From the NCBI GenBank assembly GCA_026416815.1, contig JAOAEJ010000084.1, forward strand, positions 81,122 to 145,121: a stretch of DNA of 64,000 bases, read 5' to 3'. Both the position numbers and the translations under genes were made by a program. The notes beneath the pieces were generated by a model, which did no database searches, had not been told where the DNA came from, and saw nothing but the letters and a program-made list of their open reading frames with translations. This document shows, one piece after another, positions 1 to 7,957 of this stretch (its first letter is position 1; every line of letters starts with the position of its first letter). Source of the stretch: Clostridia bacterium (lineage in GTDB: Bacteria; Bacillota; Clostridia; Acetivibrionales; DSM-2933).

Positions 1-798
1 TCTTGATGTGGTTGTAAAAATGCTCTGGACTTCTTGTCCTGCGGAATTTAAGACACTAACCTTAATTTTGTCTTCCTGCGAGCTTGTTATATATTTTGGC
101 AGCACCACCAGCCCAGTCTCATGTTGGGGTAGATAAAATGCTCTATCAGGCGCTATATTATAGCTTTTGTCCATGTATTCAAAAACTCGTCTATCAAAAA
201 AGACTTCATGCTTCAGCCTTTTATCCAGCAAGTAATCCAACGGTTTTAGCGAGACGCTAAAATATCTGACATCCATAGCAGTGGGATTACTTTTTAAAAA
301 CGCTAATTTCTCTACCAGTACACTATTTTCCCCTTCATTAAATTTAGCTGCAATAGTGTAAGGCTTTTGGTGATAATAATGACTGCTTGTAAAAGCTAAC
401 TGTCCATTAATCCACATTCTAATGGGTATAGGCGTGTTTATATACATCAAGATATCCTGCTGCTTTTGGCAATATACGTTACATAGGCAATATATATACC
501 TATCAACTCTCCCGGTAAAAATTTCCCTTTCCGGTGTGTTGGAGCCGAATGTTATGCCGGCGTCAAAAAACCTCCAATTAGCTTCCGCCTCATCTTTGGG
601 CAGAGTATTAATTTCATCACCTGATAGTATTCTTTCGTCTTTACTTATATAAGGATTTAAGCTTGCTATACTATGTTTGTCTGCCAACTCGCTTTTTATA
701 AGCCACCTATTAAGATTAGCAGGCTTGTCTCCAGAAAATGTTATATACTGCGTGCAGTTATTGATTAAACTTTTTAGATAAACATCCATTTCATCCAT
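1..798 (-). CDS. Unidentified protein with a galactose-binding-like region, N-terminal part
   Basis: An open frame of 266 codons with no stop before the window's left edge, so the C-terminus is missing. Reading the minus strand, an AAAGGAGA ribosome site lies 8 bases before ATG at 798; the protein starts MDEMDVYLKSL. Residues about 110-180 (containing RMWINGQLAF and later GENSVLVEKL) look like the beta-sandwich 'NG ... G.N.l.v' pattern of galactose-binding folds that accompany many carbohydrate-active or esterase enzymes; this is a pattern judgement only. No signal peptide is visible. It follows the free ACP on the same strand, but hairpins at 995-1040 and 855-960 lie between, so it may be transcribed separately. 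The catalytic part, if any, lies outside the window, so no function is assigned. Confidence 0.7.
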   Translation of the reverse strand, partial: MDEMDVYLKSLINNCTQYITFSGDKPANLNRWLIKSELADKHSIASLNPYISKDERILSGDEINTLPKDEAEANWRFFDAGITFGSNTPEREIFTGRVDRYIYCLCNVYCQKQQDILMYINTPIPIRMWINGQLAFTSSHYYHQKPYTIAAKFNEGENSVLVEKLAFLKSNPTAMDVRYFSVSLKPLDYLLDKRLKHEVFFDRRVFEYMDKSYNIAPDRAFYLPQHETGLVVLPKYITSSQEDKIKVSVLNSAGQEVQSIFTTTSR

Positions 799-854
799 AT
801 TAACAGTCTCCTTTCAATTAGACGGCAGTCATTTTAAATAGGCTGTATAGGTTC

Positions 855-960
855 TATAGATAACCAAAGTTAAACTTAGTGATTTCCAGTTAGGCAATGA
901 GCTGTGGTAAGTGCGACTTGCCTAACTGGATAAAATCACTTTTAACTTTGGTTATCTATA
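855..960. repeat. Long imperfect inverted-repeat element, copy 1
   Basis: The two ends are complementary (outer arm ATAGATAACCAAAGTTAA, matched near 942-959). An inner arm, CCAGTTAGGCAA at 886-897, pairs with TTGCCTAACTGG at 918-929. The unpaired segments ACTTAGTGATT, GGTAAGTG (apical loop) and GGATAAAATCACTTT are shared with a second copy at 52225-52324 although the stem sequences differ. It lies between the free ACP gene and the unidentified left-edge gene. It could be a MITE-like mobile element or a structured RNA. Confidence 0.8.
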
Positions 961-994
961 TGTATTGAAAATAAGCTCTTCCTATATTAGTACT

Positions 995-1040
995 ACTTTG
1001 TTATTTACCTTAACTATGGCAAATTCCAAAATAACAAAGT
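995..1040. terminator. Hairpin downstream of the biosynthetic operon
   Basis: ACTTTGTTATTT at 995-1006 pairs perfectly with AAATAACAAAGT at 1029-1040 around a 22-base loop. It lies just past the free ACP stop codon and could end the biosynthetic transcript. There is no clean run of T on the minus strand after it, so terminator activity is uncertain. Confidence 0.4.
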
Positions 1041-1054
1041 ACTATTACGTTAAT

Positions 1055-1300
1055 TCATATCTTTGTATGTATATAAGACATTATTCTGTTGATAGTCATA
1101 AAATTATCAATAGTCATATCCTCTTCGGGAACCTCAATTCCGAATTCTTTTTCGAGACTTACTATCAATTTTATATAGTTATTAGATGTTAATCCGCAGT
1201 CTAACAGGTCTTCTTCCATACTTATTTGTTCTGCCGGTACCACATTTCCCAAATTCCGACCCAGTATAAGCCTTACCCTCGCTTCAATATCATTTGACAT
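1055..1300 (-). CDS. Free-standing acyl/peptidyl carrier protein
   Basis: An 81-aa carrier protein. The ATG at 1300 was chosen over the upstream ATG at 1318 because a GGAGGTGAT ribosome site sits 5 bases before it and lies inside the longer frame. The phosphopantetheine attachment region reads DLLDCGLTSNNYIKL, with Ser in the expected position of the usual G-x-D-S-x motif (the Asp is Thr here). The following LEKEFGIEVPEED stretch is typical of carrier helices II-III. It closes the NRPS/PKS operon after the GH13 gene. In butirosin biosynthesis a free ACP (BtrI) works with the acyltransferase BtrH, and a BtrH-like gene lies upstream in this operon, so this ACP may present an acyl group to it; that link is inference. 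No phosphopantetheinyl transferase is in the window. Confidence 0.85.
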   Translation of the reverse strand: MSNDIEARVRLILGRNLGNVVPAEQISMEEDLLDCGLTSNNYIKLIVSLEKEFGIEVPEEDMTIDNFMTINRIMSYIHTKI

Positions 1301-1368
1301 AATTATCACCTCCATCAAAAATACAAGTAATGTGTGGAATATTTCATTTGGATTTACAAAATTATTTG

Positions 1369-3132
1369 CTATGCATACCTAAAGAGGACTCCAGTCAAAG
1401 GAGGAAGTTCAATGCTTAAAGCTCCTTTGTCTATGTGTATTTCCATCCCGGTTATACAATCAACCGCAGTTGAAAACTCCCGGTGTAGTTGAACTTTTTG
1501 CGGTAACCTGCTGTTATTTACAAGTACGTCCATTACCTCATTTTCATACTGCCTCAAGTAGCCGTACACGCTTTTTTCATCAGATATATATGTACTTTCC
1601 AAATCACCGTAGCGTAATACCTTATACTTTTTTCTTATAGCTATCAGTTTTTTATAGTATGCCAGCAGGTCAAGGTTTTGCTTTTGAGGCTCCCATATCA
1701 TTCCCCTTCGGTTGTCGGGATCGAAGCTGCCGCTCATTCCTACTTCGTCACCGTAGTATATAGCAGGTATACCGGTGTATGTCAGTTGAATCAGTGCAGC
1801 AAGTTTCAACTTGTCCGCACATTCTCCGGCACAGGTAAGAAAACGTGGTGTATCGTGGCTGTCGATATGATTCCATAAAATATCATAAGCAGACTTTTTG
1901 TATAATCCCCTAAGAAACCTTAGTCTATTGTCAAATTCCTGTGTGGTAACATTCTCTTCAGCAATAAATTTTGTTACTGCACGGGCAAACTGGTAGTTCA
2001 TTGTTGAGTCAAACTGGTCGCCCTGCAGGTAAGCATTGGCTTCGCTCCATATCTCTGAAATAATTATTGCGTCTGGTTTAGCTTTTTTCACGACTTCTCT
2101 AAATTCTCTCCAAAACCTATGATCTATCTCACTCGCACAGTCAGCTCTCCATCCATCTATATCAGCCTCTTCTATCCAATACCTTGCCACATTTAGAAAA
2201 TAATCAGACACCTCTTTATTTTTTGTCATTAATTTGGGCATATAATATAAATTTCCAAAGCAAGCATAGTTGGGCTTGAGATTCATTTCAAGTGGAAAGG
2301 AATAAATATCAAACCAATTGTAGTAATGTGATTCCTTACCTTTTTCAATTACATCCCTAAAAAAGGAGGATTCATGGCTGACATGGTTAAATACCCCGTC
2401 AAGAATAATCCTTATACCCTTTGCATGTGCCTTTTCCACCAACTCTTTTAAAGTTTCAAGTGTACCAAACTGGGGGTCTATCTTAAAGTAGTCTACTGTA
2501 TCATATTTGTGATTGCAGGAGGTTGCTTGAAATATTGGAGTAAGGTAAAGAAGGTTTACACCCAACTCCTCTAGATAATCAAGTTTTTGAATTATCCCTG
2601 CCAGGTCCCCTCCTAGAGCAGTATTAACATTCACTTGACTGTCCCAAGGTGAGGCACCAGGTGGAGTTATAGATGGATCACCATTGAAAAATCTTTCAAC
2701 AAATATTTGATAGCCTATGGCCTCCCTTGCCCATTCGGGTGTGTGAAAGATGTCTTTTTCAGCTAAGCTATTCATTGTATACATATCTAAGTCAGAGGTA
2801 GGCTTATTCTTGAAAAAGCTATAATTTCCATAGTAAAGGGTTTCTTCTCTGTCACGAAGTTCAAAATAATAAGTTACGCCGGTATGCCCGACGGTAATAA
2901 CTGCCTCATAATAGTCAAATAAGTGGTCTGAACACACTTTTTGCATAGTGGTAGTTTGAGAGCAACTATCTAAATTATAAAAAAAGTCAGGTACCTCGTA
3001 ACGATTCATGTAAATAAGCTTCACGTAGCTTAGATCATTTTTTTTAGCTCTAAGTTTTAGTAAAAGGCGATCTTTTGAAACTGCATAGGCATAGCTGGAA
3101 TCAAACTGGTGATATATAGCTTCTTTCAACAT
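1369..3132 (-). CDS. GH13 glycosidase (neopullulanase/cyclomaltodextrinase type) inside the NRPS/PKS cluster
   Basis: A 587-aa cytoplasmic alpha-glucan-active enzyme. Residues about 1-130 form an N-terminal beta domain as in cyclomaltodextrinases and neopullulanases, 135-510 the (beta/alpha)8 barrel, and the rest a C-terminal beta domain. All conserved GH13 regions are present: region I LDGVFNHV (244-251), region II DGWRADCASE with nucleophile Asp331, region III SEIW with acid/base Glu360, and region IV HIDSHDTPR with His426-Asp427. It should therefore be active on maltodextrins, cyclodextrins or a related alpha-glycoside. There is no signal peptide. AAGGAGGA precedes the ATG. It sits between the exporter genes and the free ACP on the same strand, unusual company for a starch enzyme. 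Acarbose-type clusters also carry GH13 enzymes next to ABC transporters, which is precedent but not proof of a matching role. Confidence 0.9.
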   Translation of the reverse strand: MLKEAIYHQFDSSYAYAVSKDRLLLKLRAKKNDLSYVKLIYMNRYEVPDFFYNLDSCSQTTTMQKVCSDHLFDYYEAVITVGHTGVTYYFELRDREETLYYGNYSFFKNKPTSDLDMYTMNSLAEKDIFHTPEWAREAIGYQIFVERFFNGDPSITPPGASPWDSQVNVNTALGGDLAGIIQKLDYLEELGVNLLYLTPIFQATSCNHKYDTVDYFKIDPQFGTLETLKELVEKAHAKGIRIILDGVFNHVSHESSFFRDVIEKGKESHYYNWFDIYSFPLEMNLKPNYACFGNLYYMPKLMTKNKEVSDYFLNVARYWIEEADIDGWRADCASEIDHRFWREFREVVKKAKPDAIIISEIWSEANAYLQGDQFDSTMNYQFARAVTKFIAEENVTTQEFDNRLRFLRGLYKKSAYDILWNHIDSHDTPRFLTCAGECADKLKLAALIQLTYTGIPAIYYGDEVGMSGSFDPDNRRGMIWEPQKQNLDLLAYYKKLIAIRKKYKVLRYGDLESTYISDEKSVYGYLRQYENEVMDVLVNNSRLPQKVQLHREFSTAVDCITGMEIHIDKGALSIELPPLTGVLFRYA

Positions 3133-3178
3133 CGTTTAATCCTCCTTAACTATTATAATGAGCTTGTATTACAGATGA

Positions 3179-3191
3179 TTTAGGTTGAACT
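3179..3191 (+). repeat. Possible end fragment of the inverted-repeat element
   Basis: Thirteen bases (TTTAGGTTGAACT) are identical to the left outer arm of the element copy at 52225-52324, with no matching right arm nearby. It may be a degraded remnant or chance similarity in A/T-rich DNA. Confidence 0.3.
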
Positions 3192-3247
3192 ATCAATATT
3201 CACATGGAGGTATTTAATACAACATCAGCTTTACTGCTTATGAAACT

Positions 3248-4996
3248 TTATGCGCTAAACTGCAGCTTATATAAGTTTGCATAACTCCCGCCTTTATCCA
3301 ACAATTCACTATGTGTCCCCTTTTCCACAATCCTACCTTCCTCCATTACGTATATGATATCTGCATGTCTAATGGTTGAAAGGCGATGAGCTACAATAAG
3401 TACAGTACGATTTTTCATTAATTCATCCACAGCTTTCTGCACAAGGTATTCTGACTCGGAATCCAGAGCTGACGTAGCCTCGTCAAATAATAGTATAGGG
3501 GAGTCCTTTATAAGAGCCCGGGCTATTGCTATCCGCTGTCTCTGTCCGCCTGACAATCTAGAACCGCGTTCACCAACCAAAGTATCGTATCCATCAGGCA
3601 TTTCTGTAATAAATTCATGAGCATGGGCAGCCTTTGCTGCTTCAATAATTTCGTCTCTTGTGGCATTATCTCTACCCATTCTTATATTTTCCTCTATAGT
3701 ACCCTGAAACAGGTAAGCCTCTTGCGGCACATATGCTATTAAATCCCTTAGCTCAGTTAGTGTATATCGGTTTATTGACTTGTTATTTATAACAATATCC
3801 CCAGCCTCAGGCGGATAAAATCCCAGCAATAGCTTTACAATGGTACTCTTTCCGCTCCCGCTGGACCCTACCAGCGCTGCAACCTTCCCTGCTGGAACTG
3901 TGATATTGATGTTGTCAATCACCTTTTTTTCTTCCCCATATGCAAAAGTAACGTTATGCAGTTTTACCATACCTATCTGAGAACTTTCATTTACGGTATA
4001 CCGTTCCGGCTCTACAGCTTCATCGAGCAGTTTGAATACACGGCTAGCTCCTGCAAGACACCACTGTGTCTGACTTATAAAATTTCCCAGCTGCCCAAAC
4101 ATGAAGCTTACTGCACCATGGAGCTGAATACAAGCTACTGCTGTGCCTATACTCAGGTCATAATTTACAATTAAAATCACTGATAGACTCAGTATCCCCA
4201 TATAAGTCAGATTGCCCAGAAAATAGTTGGTTCCCTCAAGGCAGGCTCCCACATGGGAGTATTTTATTGTGTCTTCTTTTAAAGAATTGGTTCTGTCTTT
4301 AAAGCGCAAAGCTAGTATTTTGCCTATGTCAAACATTTTAATTACATAAAATCCGGTAAGTAAATCCATCAGTCTTTCAGATATTGCACCTAAATTTTGC
4401 TGTACAGCATCACTTACAACACGCATCGGCTTGGCAAAACGCGAATTCAGGAAACTAGTAACTATGCCCATTAGTATAGTGAATAATGCAAGAATCCAAT
4501 TTAGATGTACCATCATGACTATTGCTCCAGCTCCCATAATGATTGAAACAAAAGTCATAAATATTGGCCAAAAGTATACATCCTCCATCACATTAAGGTC
4601 ATTATTGAAGTGCGACATAATCTCACCGCTATGGTTTTTGTCATAATAACTCATGGGCAGTTCTTCTACCTGTTTAAAAATCAGCAGCCGTACCTCCGTT
4701 ATAGTCTTTTGAATACAGCTGAATACGCCATAAGCCAGAAAAGGGGATATTATACATGCAATAAGTACCAGTCCCCCTATCTCTATAGCAGTAGTCTTTA
4801 CCATTTCTAGGTTTCCTTCAACTGCTGCGTCAAATAGCGGCTTGGATTTATATGCTATAAACAAATTTACGAATAAGGCAAAAACAAGAGCCATACCTAT
4901 CAGGCTTGCCAAATACAGTACTATTCTTTTCTTCATATATGACATCAATCTTATTATCTGCCGTATAGAACCATCTTTCCGAAACTCTCCAAACAA
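3248..4996 (-). CDS. ABC exporter half-transporter (second of a pair)
   Basis: A 582-aa type I exporter with a six-helix membrane domain (about 20-310) fused to an ATPase domain (about 340-575). Walker A is GSSGSGKST, the Q-loop region reads YVPQEAYLF, the signature is LSGGQRQRIAIARA, and Walker B LLFDEATSALD keeps the catalytic Glu. The start is TTG at 4996: a GGAGGG ribosome site lies 8 bases before it, while the nearby ATG in another frame is only one base from that site. The neighbouring gene 5135-6904 encodes a second complete half-transporter, so the two probably form a heterodimer, or two homodimers, exporting the NRPS/PKS product. Substrate assignment rests on context only. Confidence 0.93.
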   Translation of the reverse strand: MFGEFRKDGSIRQIIRLMSYMKKRIVLYLASLIGMALVFALFVNLFIAYKSKPLFDAAVEGNLEMVKTTAIEIGGLVLIACIISPFLAYGVFSCIQKTITEVRLLIFKQVEELPMSYYDKNHSGEIMSHFNNDLNVMEDVYFWPIFMTFVSIIMGAGAIVMMVHLNWILALFTILMGIVTSFLNSRFAKPMRVVSDAVQQNLGAISERLMDLLTGFYVIKMFDIGKILALRFKDRTNSLKEDTIKYSHVGACLEGTNYFLGNLTYMGILSLSVILIVNYDLSIGTAVACIQLHGAVSFMFGQLGNFISQTQWCLAGASRVFKLLDEAVEPERYTVNESSQIGMVKLHNVTFAYGEEKKVIDNINITVPAGKVAALVGSSGSGKSTIVKLLLGFYPPEAGDIVINNKSINRYTLTELRDLIAYVPQEAYLFQGTIEENIRMGRDNATRDEIIEAAKAAHAHEFITEMPDGYDTLVGERGSRLSGGQRQRIAIARALIKDSPILLFDEATSALDSESEYLVQKAVDELMKNRTVLIVAHRLSTIRHADIIYVMEEGRIVEKGTHSELLDKGGSYANLYKLQFSA

Positions 4997-5134
4997 TTGT
5001 CATACCCTCCCCCCCTTTGTCCTCACTATACACTGTACTATAAAATGGACAAAGCTCGATTTATTAGACTGCTCTTTATACCGGTATTGTTATTTACTCC
5101 AACCAAACTATTAAAACAATGACTTAAACTCTTA

Positions 5135-6904
5135 TTATGCAGATAAAGCCTTTTCACTCTGCTGTTTGAGATAAAGCTGCCTGTATAACACTCCTTTTTC
5201 CATTAGCTGCTCATGAGTTCCTCTTTCAACGATGTTTCCTTCTTTAAGTACAAGTACTTCATCAGCATTTTTTATGGTAGACAATCTATGAGCGATAATT
5301 ATTATGGTTTTCTCACCTTTTAGCTTTTCTATAGCCTCTTGAATAAGTACTTCCGATTGGTTGTCCAGAGCTGAGGTAGGCTCATCCAACATTAAAATAG
5401 GGGTGTTCCTTAATATAGCCCGGGCTATGGCAATCCGCTGTTTCTGCCCCCCGGAAAGCCTTGCACCTCTCTCCCCGGCAACAGTATCGTAACCCTCAGG
5501 CAGCTCCATTATAAAGTCATGGGCATTGGCAGCTTTAGCAGCAGAAGTTATCTCCTCCATTGTACAACCCGGATGCCCGTAGGAAATGTTCTCTGCTATG
5601 CTAACGGGAAACAGATAAGAATCTTGCGTTACTATAGATATTTGACTGCGGCTTACTTTTAAGTTCTTAGCATTGATTGTATTTCCAAATAACTCTATAC
5701 TGCCCTCTTGAGGGGGGTAATACCCGCCAAGCAGCTTAAATATAGTGCTCTTACCGCTCCCACTGGGACCTACCAATGCCACTATGCTGCCCTTATTGAT
5801 ATCAAAACTGAGATTGTCTAAAACCTTCGTGCCATCATTATAGCTAAAAGCTATATTTCTGACATTTATAGGCTTTTGGCTGTAGTCCATTTTTGCAGTA
5901 CATTCTTCCGCATTTTCTATTGGTTCATTCAATATTCCCATAACATGCCTCATTGTTCCTGAAGCCTTGTTCAATTCTTCCACCAACTCGGGTATACTGC
6001 CCATAGTTCCTGCCAACGTACCCAGCAGGTACAAAAACGCTATTAAATCTCCAGCTGTCATATGACCTTGAACTATCAGATTTCCGCCGTATATAATGCA
6101 TAATATCCTGGGCACTTCCCTCAATATGTATTCTAAAGGGGTCAGCGGAGAAATTTTCATAACTATGTGAAGGCTTTTTTCCAATGTTTTTGTTACTACC
6201 TGCTTATACCTATCATAAAGCCGATCTTTGAGATTAAATGATTTAAGTATAGGCATGCCTGATATAGTATCGTGTACCACCGAGTTGCTTTCCCCTATAA
6301 GTTCTTGAAAACGATTAAACAGCTTATCAAATGACATTGCTACCCAAAAGGATACTGCCATTGTTGCAGGAATTATAATCATACTGAATAAAAGTAAATC
6401 CCATTTTATAGTCAACATATATACAAAAGTAATTATAAAACCTACCGGTGTGTATGTAATTCTTGAAAGCTTTTGGTTTAAAAAGTTTTCAACTTTTGAG
6501 ACGTCATTTGTTGCATGGGATACCGTTTCAGCTGAGTGATGGGACTCAAGGTACGATATAGGCAGCTTTTCTATTTGGCTGTATAGTTGATTTCGCAGCT
6601 GAAACATAGTATTTGCGCTTATGCGCCCTGCACTGTAGTTTCTCACATACAGGCAAAGTGTACCTAAAGGAATCAGCCCGAGAAATATTATTATTGTTGG
6701 TACAAGTTCTCTGTGAATCTCAGGAGCCAGGGCTACACTCACCAATTTTCTCATGTAGTATGCTACTAAAATCACCAGAACTGCTTCAAGGAAAGAACAT
6801 GCTATATTCAAATAAAACCATCTACCTTGGGATTTTACCGATAAAAACAACCATTTCAACGGGCTTTGCAGCGGTGCTGCTTTAGATTTATCCAATTTAA
6901 ACAT
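5135..6904 (-). CDS. ABC exporter half-transporter (first of a pair)
   Basis: A 589-aa type I ABC exporter: membrane domain about 25-320, ATPase domain about 350-585. Walker A is GPSGSGKST, the signature is LSGGQKQRIAIARA, and Walker B LMLDEPTSALD carries the catalytic Glu, so both halves of the pair look ATPase-competent. No N-terminal C39 peptidase is present, unlike bacteriocin exporters, so the substrate need not be a leader peptide. A GGGGGGAAGG ribosome site precedes the ATG. The gene follows the BtrH-like acyltransferase by 42 bp and precedes its partner by 138 bp on the same strand; export or self-protection for the cluster product is the likely role. Confidence 0.93.
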   Translation of the reverse strand: MFKLDKSKAAPLQSPLKWLFLSVKSQGRWFYLNIACSFLEAVLVILVAYYMRKLVSVALAPEIHRELVPTIIIFLGLIPLGTLCLYVRNYSAGRISANTMFQLRNQLYSQIEKLPISYLESHHSAETVSHATNDVSKVENFLNQKLSRITYTPVGFIITFVYMLTIKWDLLLFSMIIIPATMAVSFWVAMSFDKLFNRFQELIGESNSVVHDTISGMPILKSFNLKDRLYDRYKQVVTKTLEKSLHIVMKISPLTPLEYILREVPRILCIIYGGNLIVQGHMTAGDLIAFLYLLGTLAGTMGSIPELVEELNKASGTMRHVMGILNEPIENAEECTAKMDYSQKPINVRNIAFSYNDGTKVLDNLSFDINKGSIVALVGPSGSGKSTIFKLLGGYYPPQEGSIELFGNTINAKNLKVSRSQISIVTQDSYLFPVSIAENISYGHPGCTMEEITSAAKAANAHDFIMELPEGYDTVAGERGARLSGGQKQRIAIARAILRNTPILMLDEPTSALDNQSEVLIQEAIEKLKGEKTIIIIAHRLSTIKNADEVLVLKEGNIVERGTHEQLMEKGVLYRQLYLKQQSEKALSA

Positions 6905-6946
6905 TCCTTCCCCCCATGTGTATTTGCACCTGCAACAGGCAGGTTC

Positions 6947-7957
6947 TTATGCGTTTCGAGTCAGGCTAAATAATCTAGCAACATATCTATCTTCAATGTG
7001 GCAAATATTGTTTATTGTATTTACCAGATTGCTGATAATGGTTTCTTTATACACCATTGTATACATGTACTTAGTAGTCGCCTTCCAAACAGAAGTCCAC
7101 CTATCTATGATTTCGCCCAACAGAACAACAGCTTGGTCGTCGGGACCTACCAACTTTTCAAGCTTGTACTTTTCCACTTTTTTAACATTCATTATATTCT
7201 TGAATATATCTACAAGCTGTTCTATATTAGAGTTGAGCTGCGACTCATCTAAGGCAATTATCTCAAAGTTTGCAGCAAAGGATTTTAAGCATTCCACCCC
7301 ACCGACTATTGCCTCACGATTTTGTATCAAGCTGTCTTTAAAGCTCTGCATATAGTCGATATTTTCAACTCTGACTATTTGTTCACTTGAACTGAAGGAA
7401 TAGAGCGAAGGTATTTCATCTTTTTGCTTAAAGTTCATTTCAAATCCTTTAAAACAATTTTCCATATCCTCAAAGCTTATGGCGCACTTTCTATAGGCCA
7501 GATTGTCCATATGCCTGTGCTCTATTATATTAAATGTCCGTTCTCCGCGGTCGTACCCGTATACAGAAAGTGTGTGCAGCCAATGAAGCTTTTTGTAAGT
7601 CTCGGGAGTTATTGACTCGTAGAATCGGTCAATCCATACTATAATCGGCTTATCCTCGTCCAGGCTTTTAATTATTTCCTCTACTATGTTTTCGATTTGC
7701 CACATGGTATCACAATATATACCCACATCTTTATAAACCTCTTCCAACGGTTTTATCGTAAGATAGTTTATATCAAACTGAATCCCGTCTCTATTGCTGT
7801 CATTATAATAAGCCACTATATCATTTAAGAGAAAATGCATTATATCTTTGTTGAAATGGCCCAATATTGGAAACAATGAGTTATAGAAGCAGCTCCTATA
7901 GTACAAATCATTATAAGGCTCTACATTGTCTAGTATTTTTTTATTTATCACTGTCAT
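6947..7957 (-). CDS. BtrH-like acyltransferase (putative product release/transfer enzyme)
   Basis: A 336-aa protein resembling the N-terminal domain of butirosin BtrH, an enzyme that moves an acyl group from a carrier protein to an amine. Visible hallmarks are an early Cys (Cys23 in YYRSCFYNSL), a hydrophobic strand plus Asp (PIIVWIDRFY, 104-113), then two His (His125 and His128 in KKLHWLHTLSVYGYD) followed by a strand ending in an acidic/His segment (NIIEHRH). This matches the family's Cys-His-Asp arrangement. The ATG overlaps the PKS4 stop by 4 bases, so the two are translationally coupled. Because no thioesterase occurs on any PKS or nearby, this protein is the best candidate for off-loading the finished chain onto an amine or alcohol. 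Family assignment is by pattern; the release role is inference. Confidence 0.7.
   Translation of the reverse strand: MTVINKKILDNVEPYNDLYYRSCFYNSLFPILGHFNKDIMHFLLNDIVAYYNDSNRDGIQFDINYLTIKPLEEVYKDVGIYCDTMWQIENIVEEIIKSLDEDKPIIVWIDRFYESITPETYKKLHWLHTLSVYGYDRGERTFNIIEHRHMDNLAYRKCAISFEDMENCFKGFEMNFKQKDEIPSLYSFSSSEQIVRVENIDYMQSFKDSLIQNREAIVGGVECLKSFAANFEIIALDESQLNSNIEQLVDIFKNIMNVKKVEKYKLEKLVGPDDQAVVLLGEIIDRWTSVWKATTKYMYTMVYKETIISNLVNTINNICHIEDRYVARLFSLTRNA

Noticed and set aside
4848..5033. ATG-initiated 61-codon frame overlapping the start of the second ABC gene
   Set aside because: Its ATG lies one base after the GGAGGG site, too close, and the product is not recognisable; the TTG-started ABC frame is the real one.
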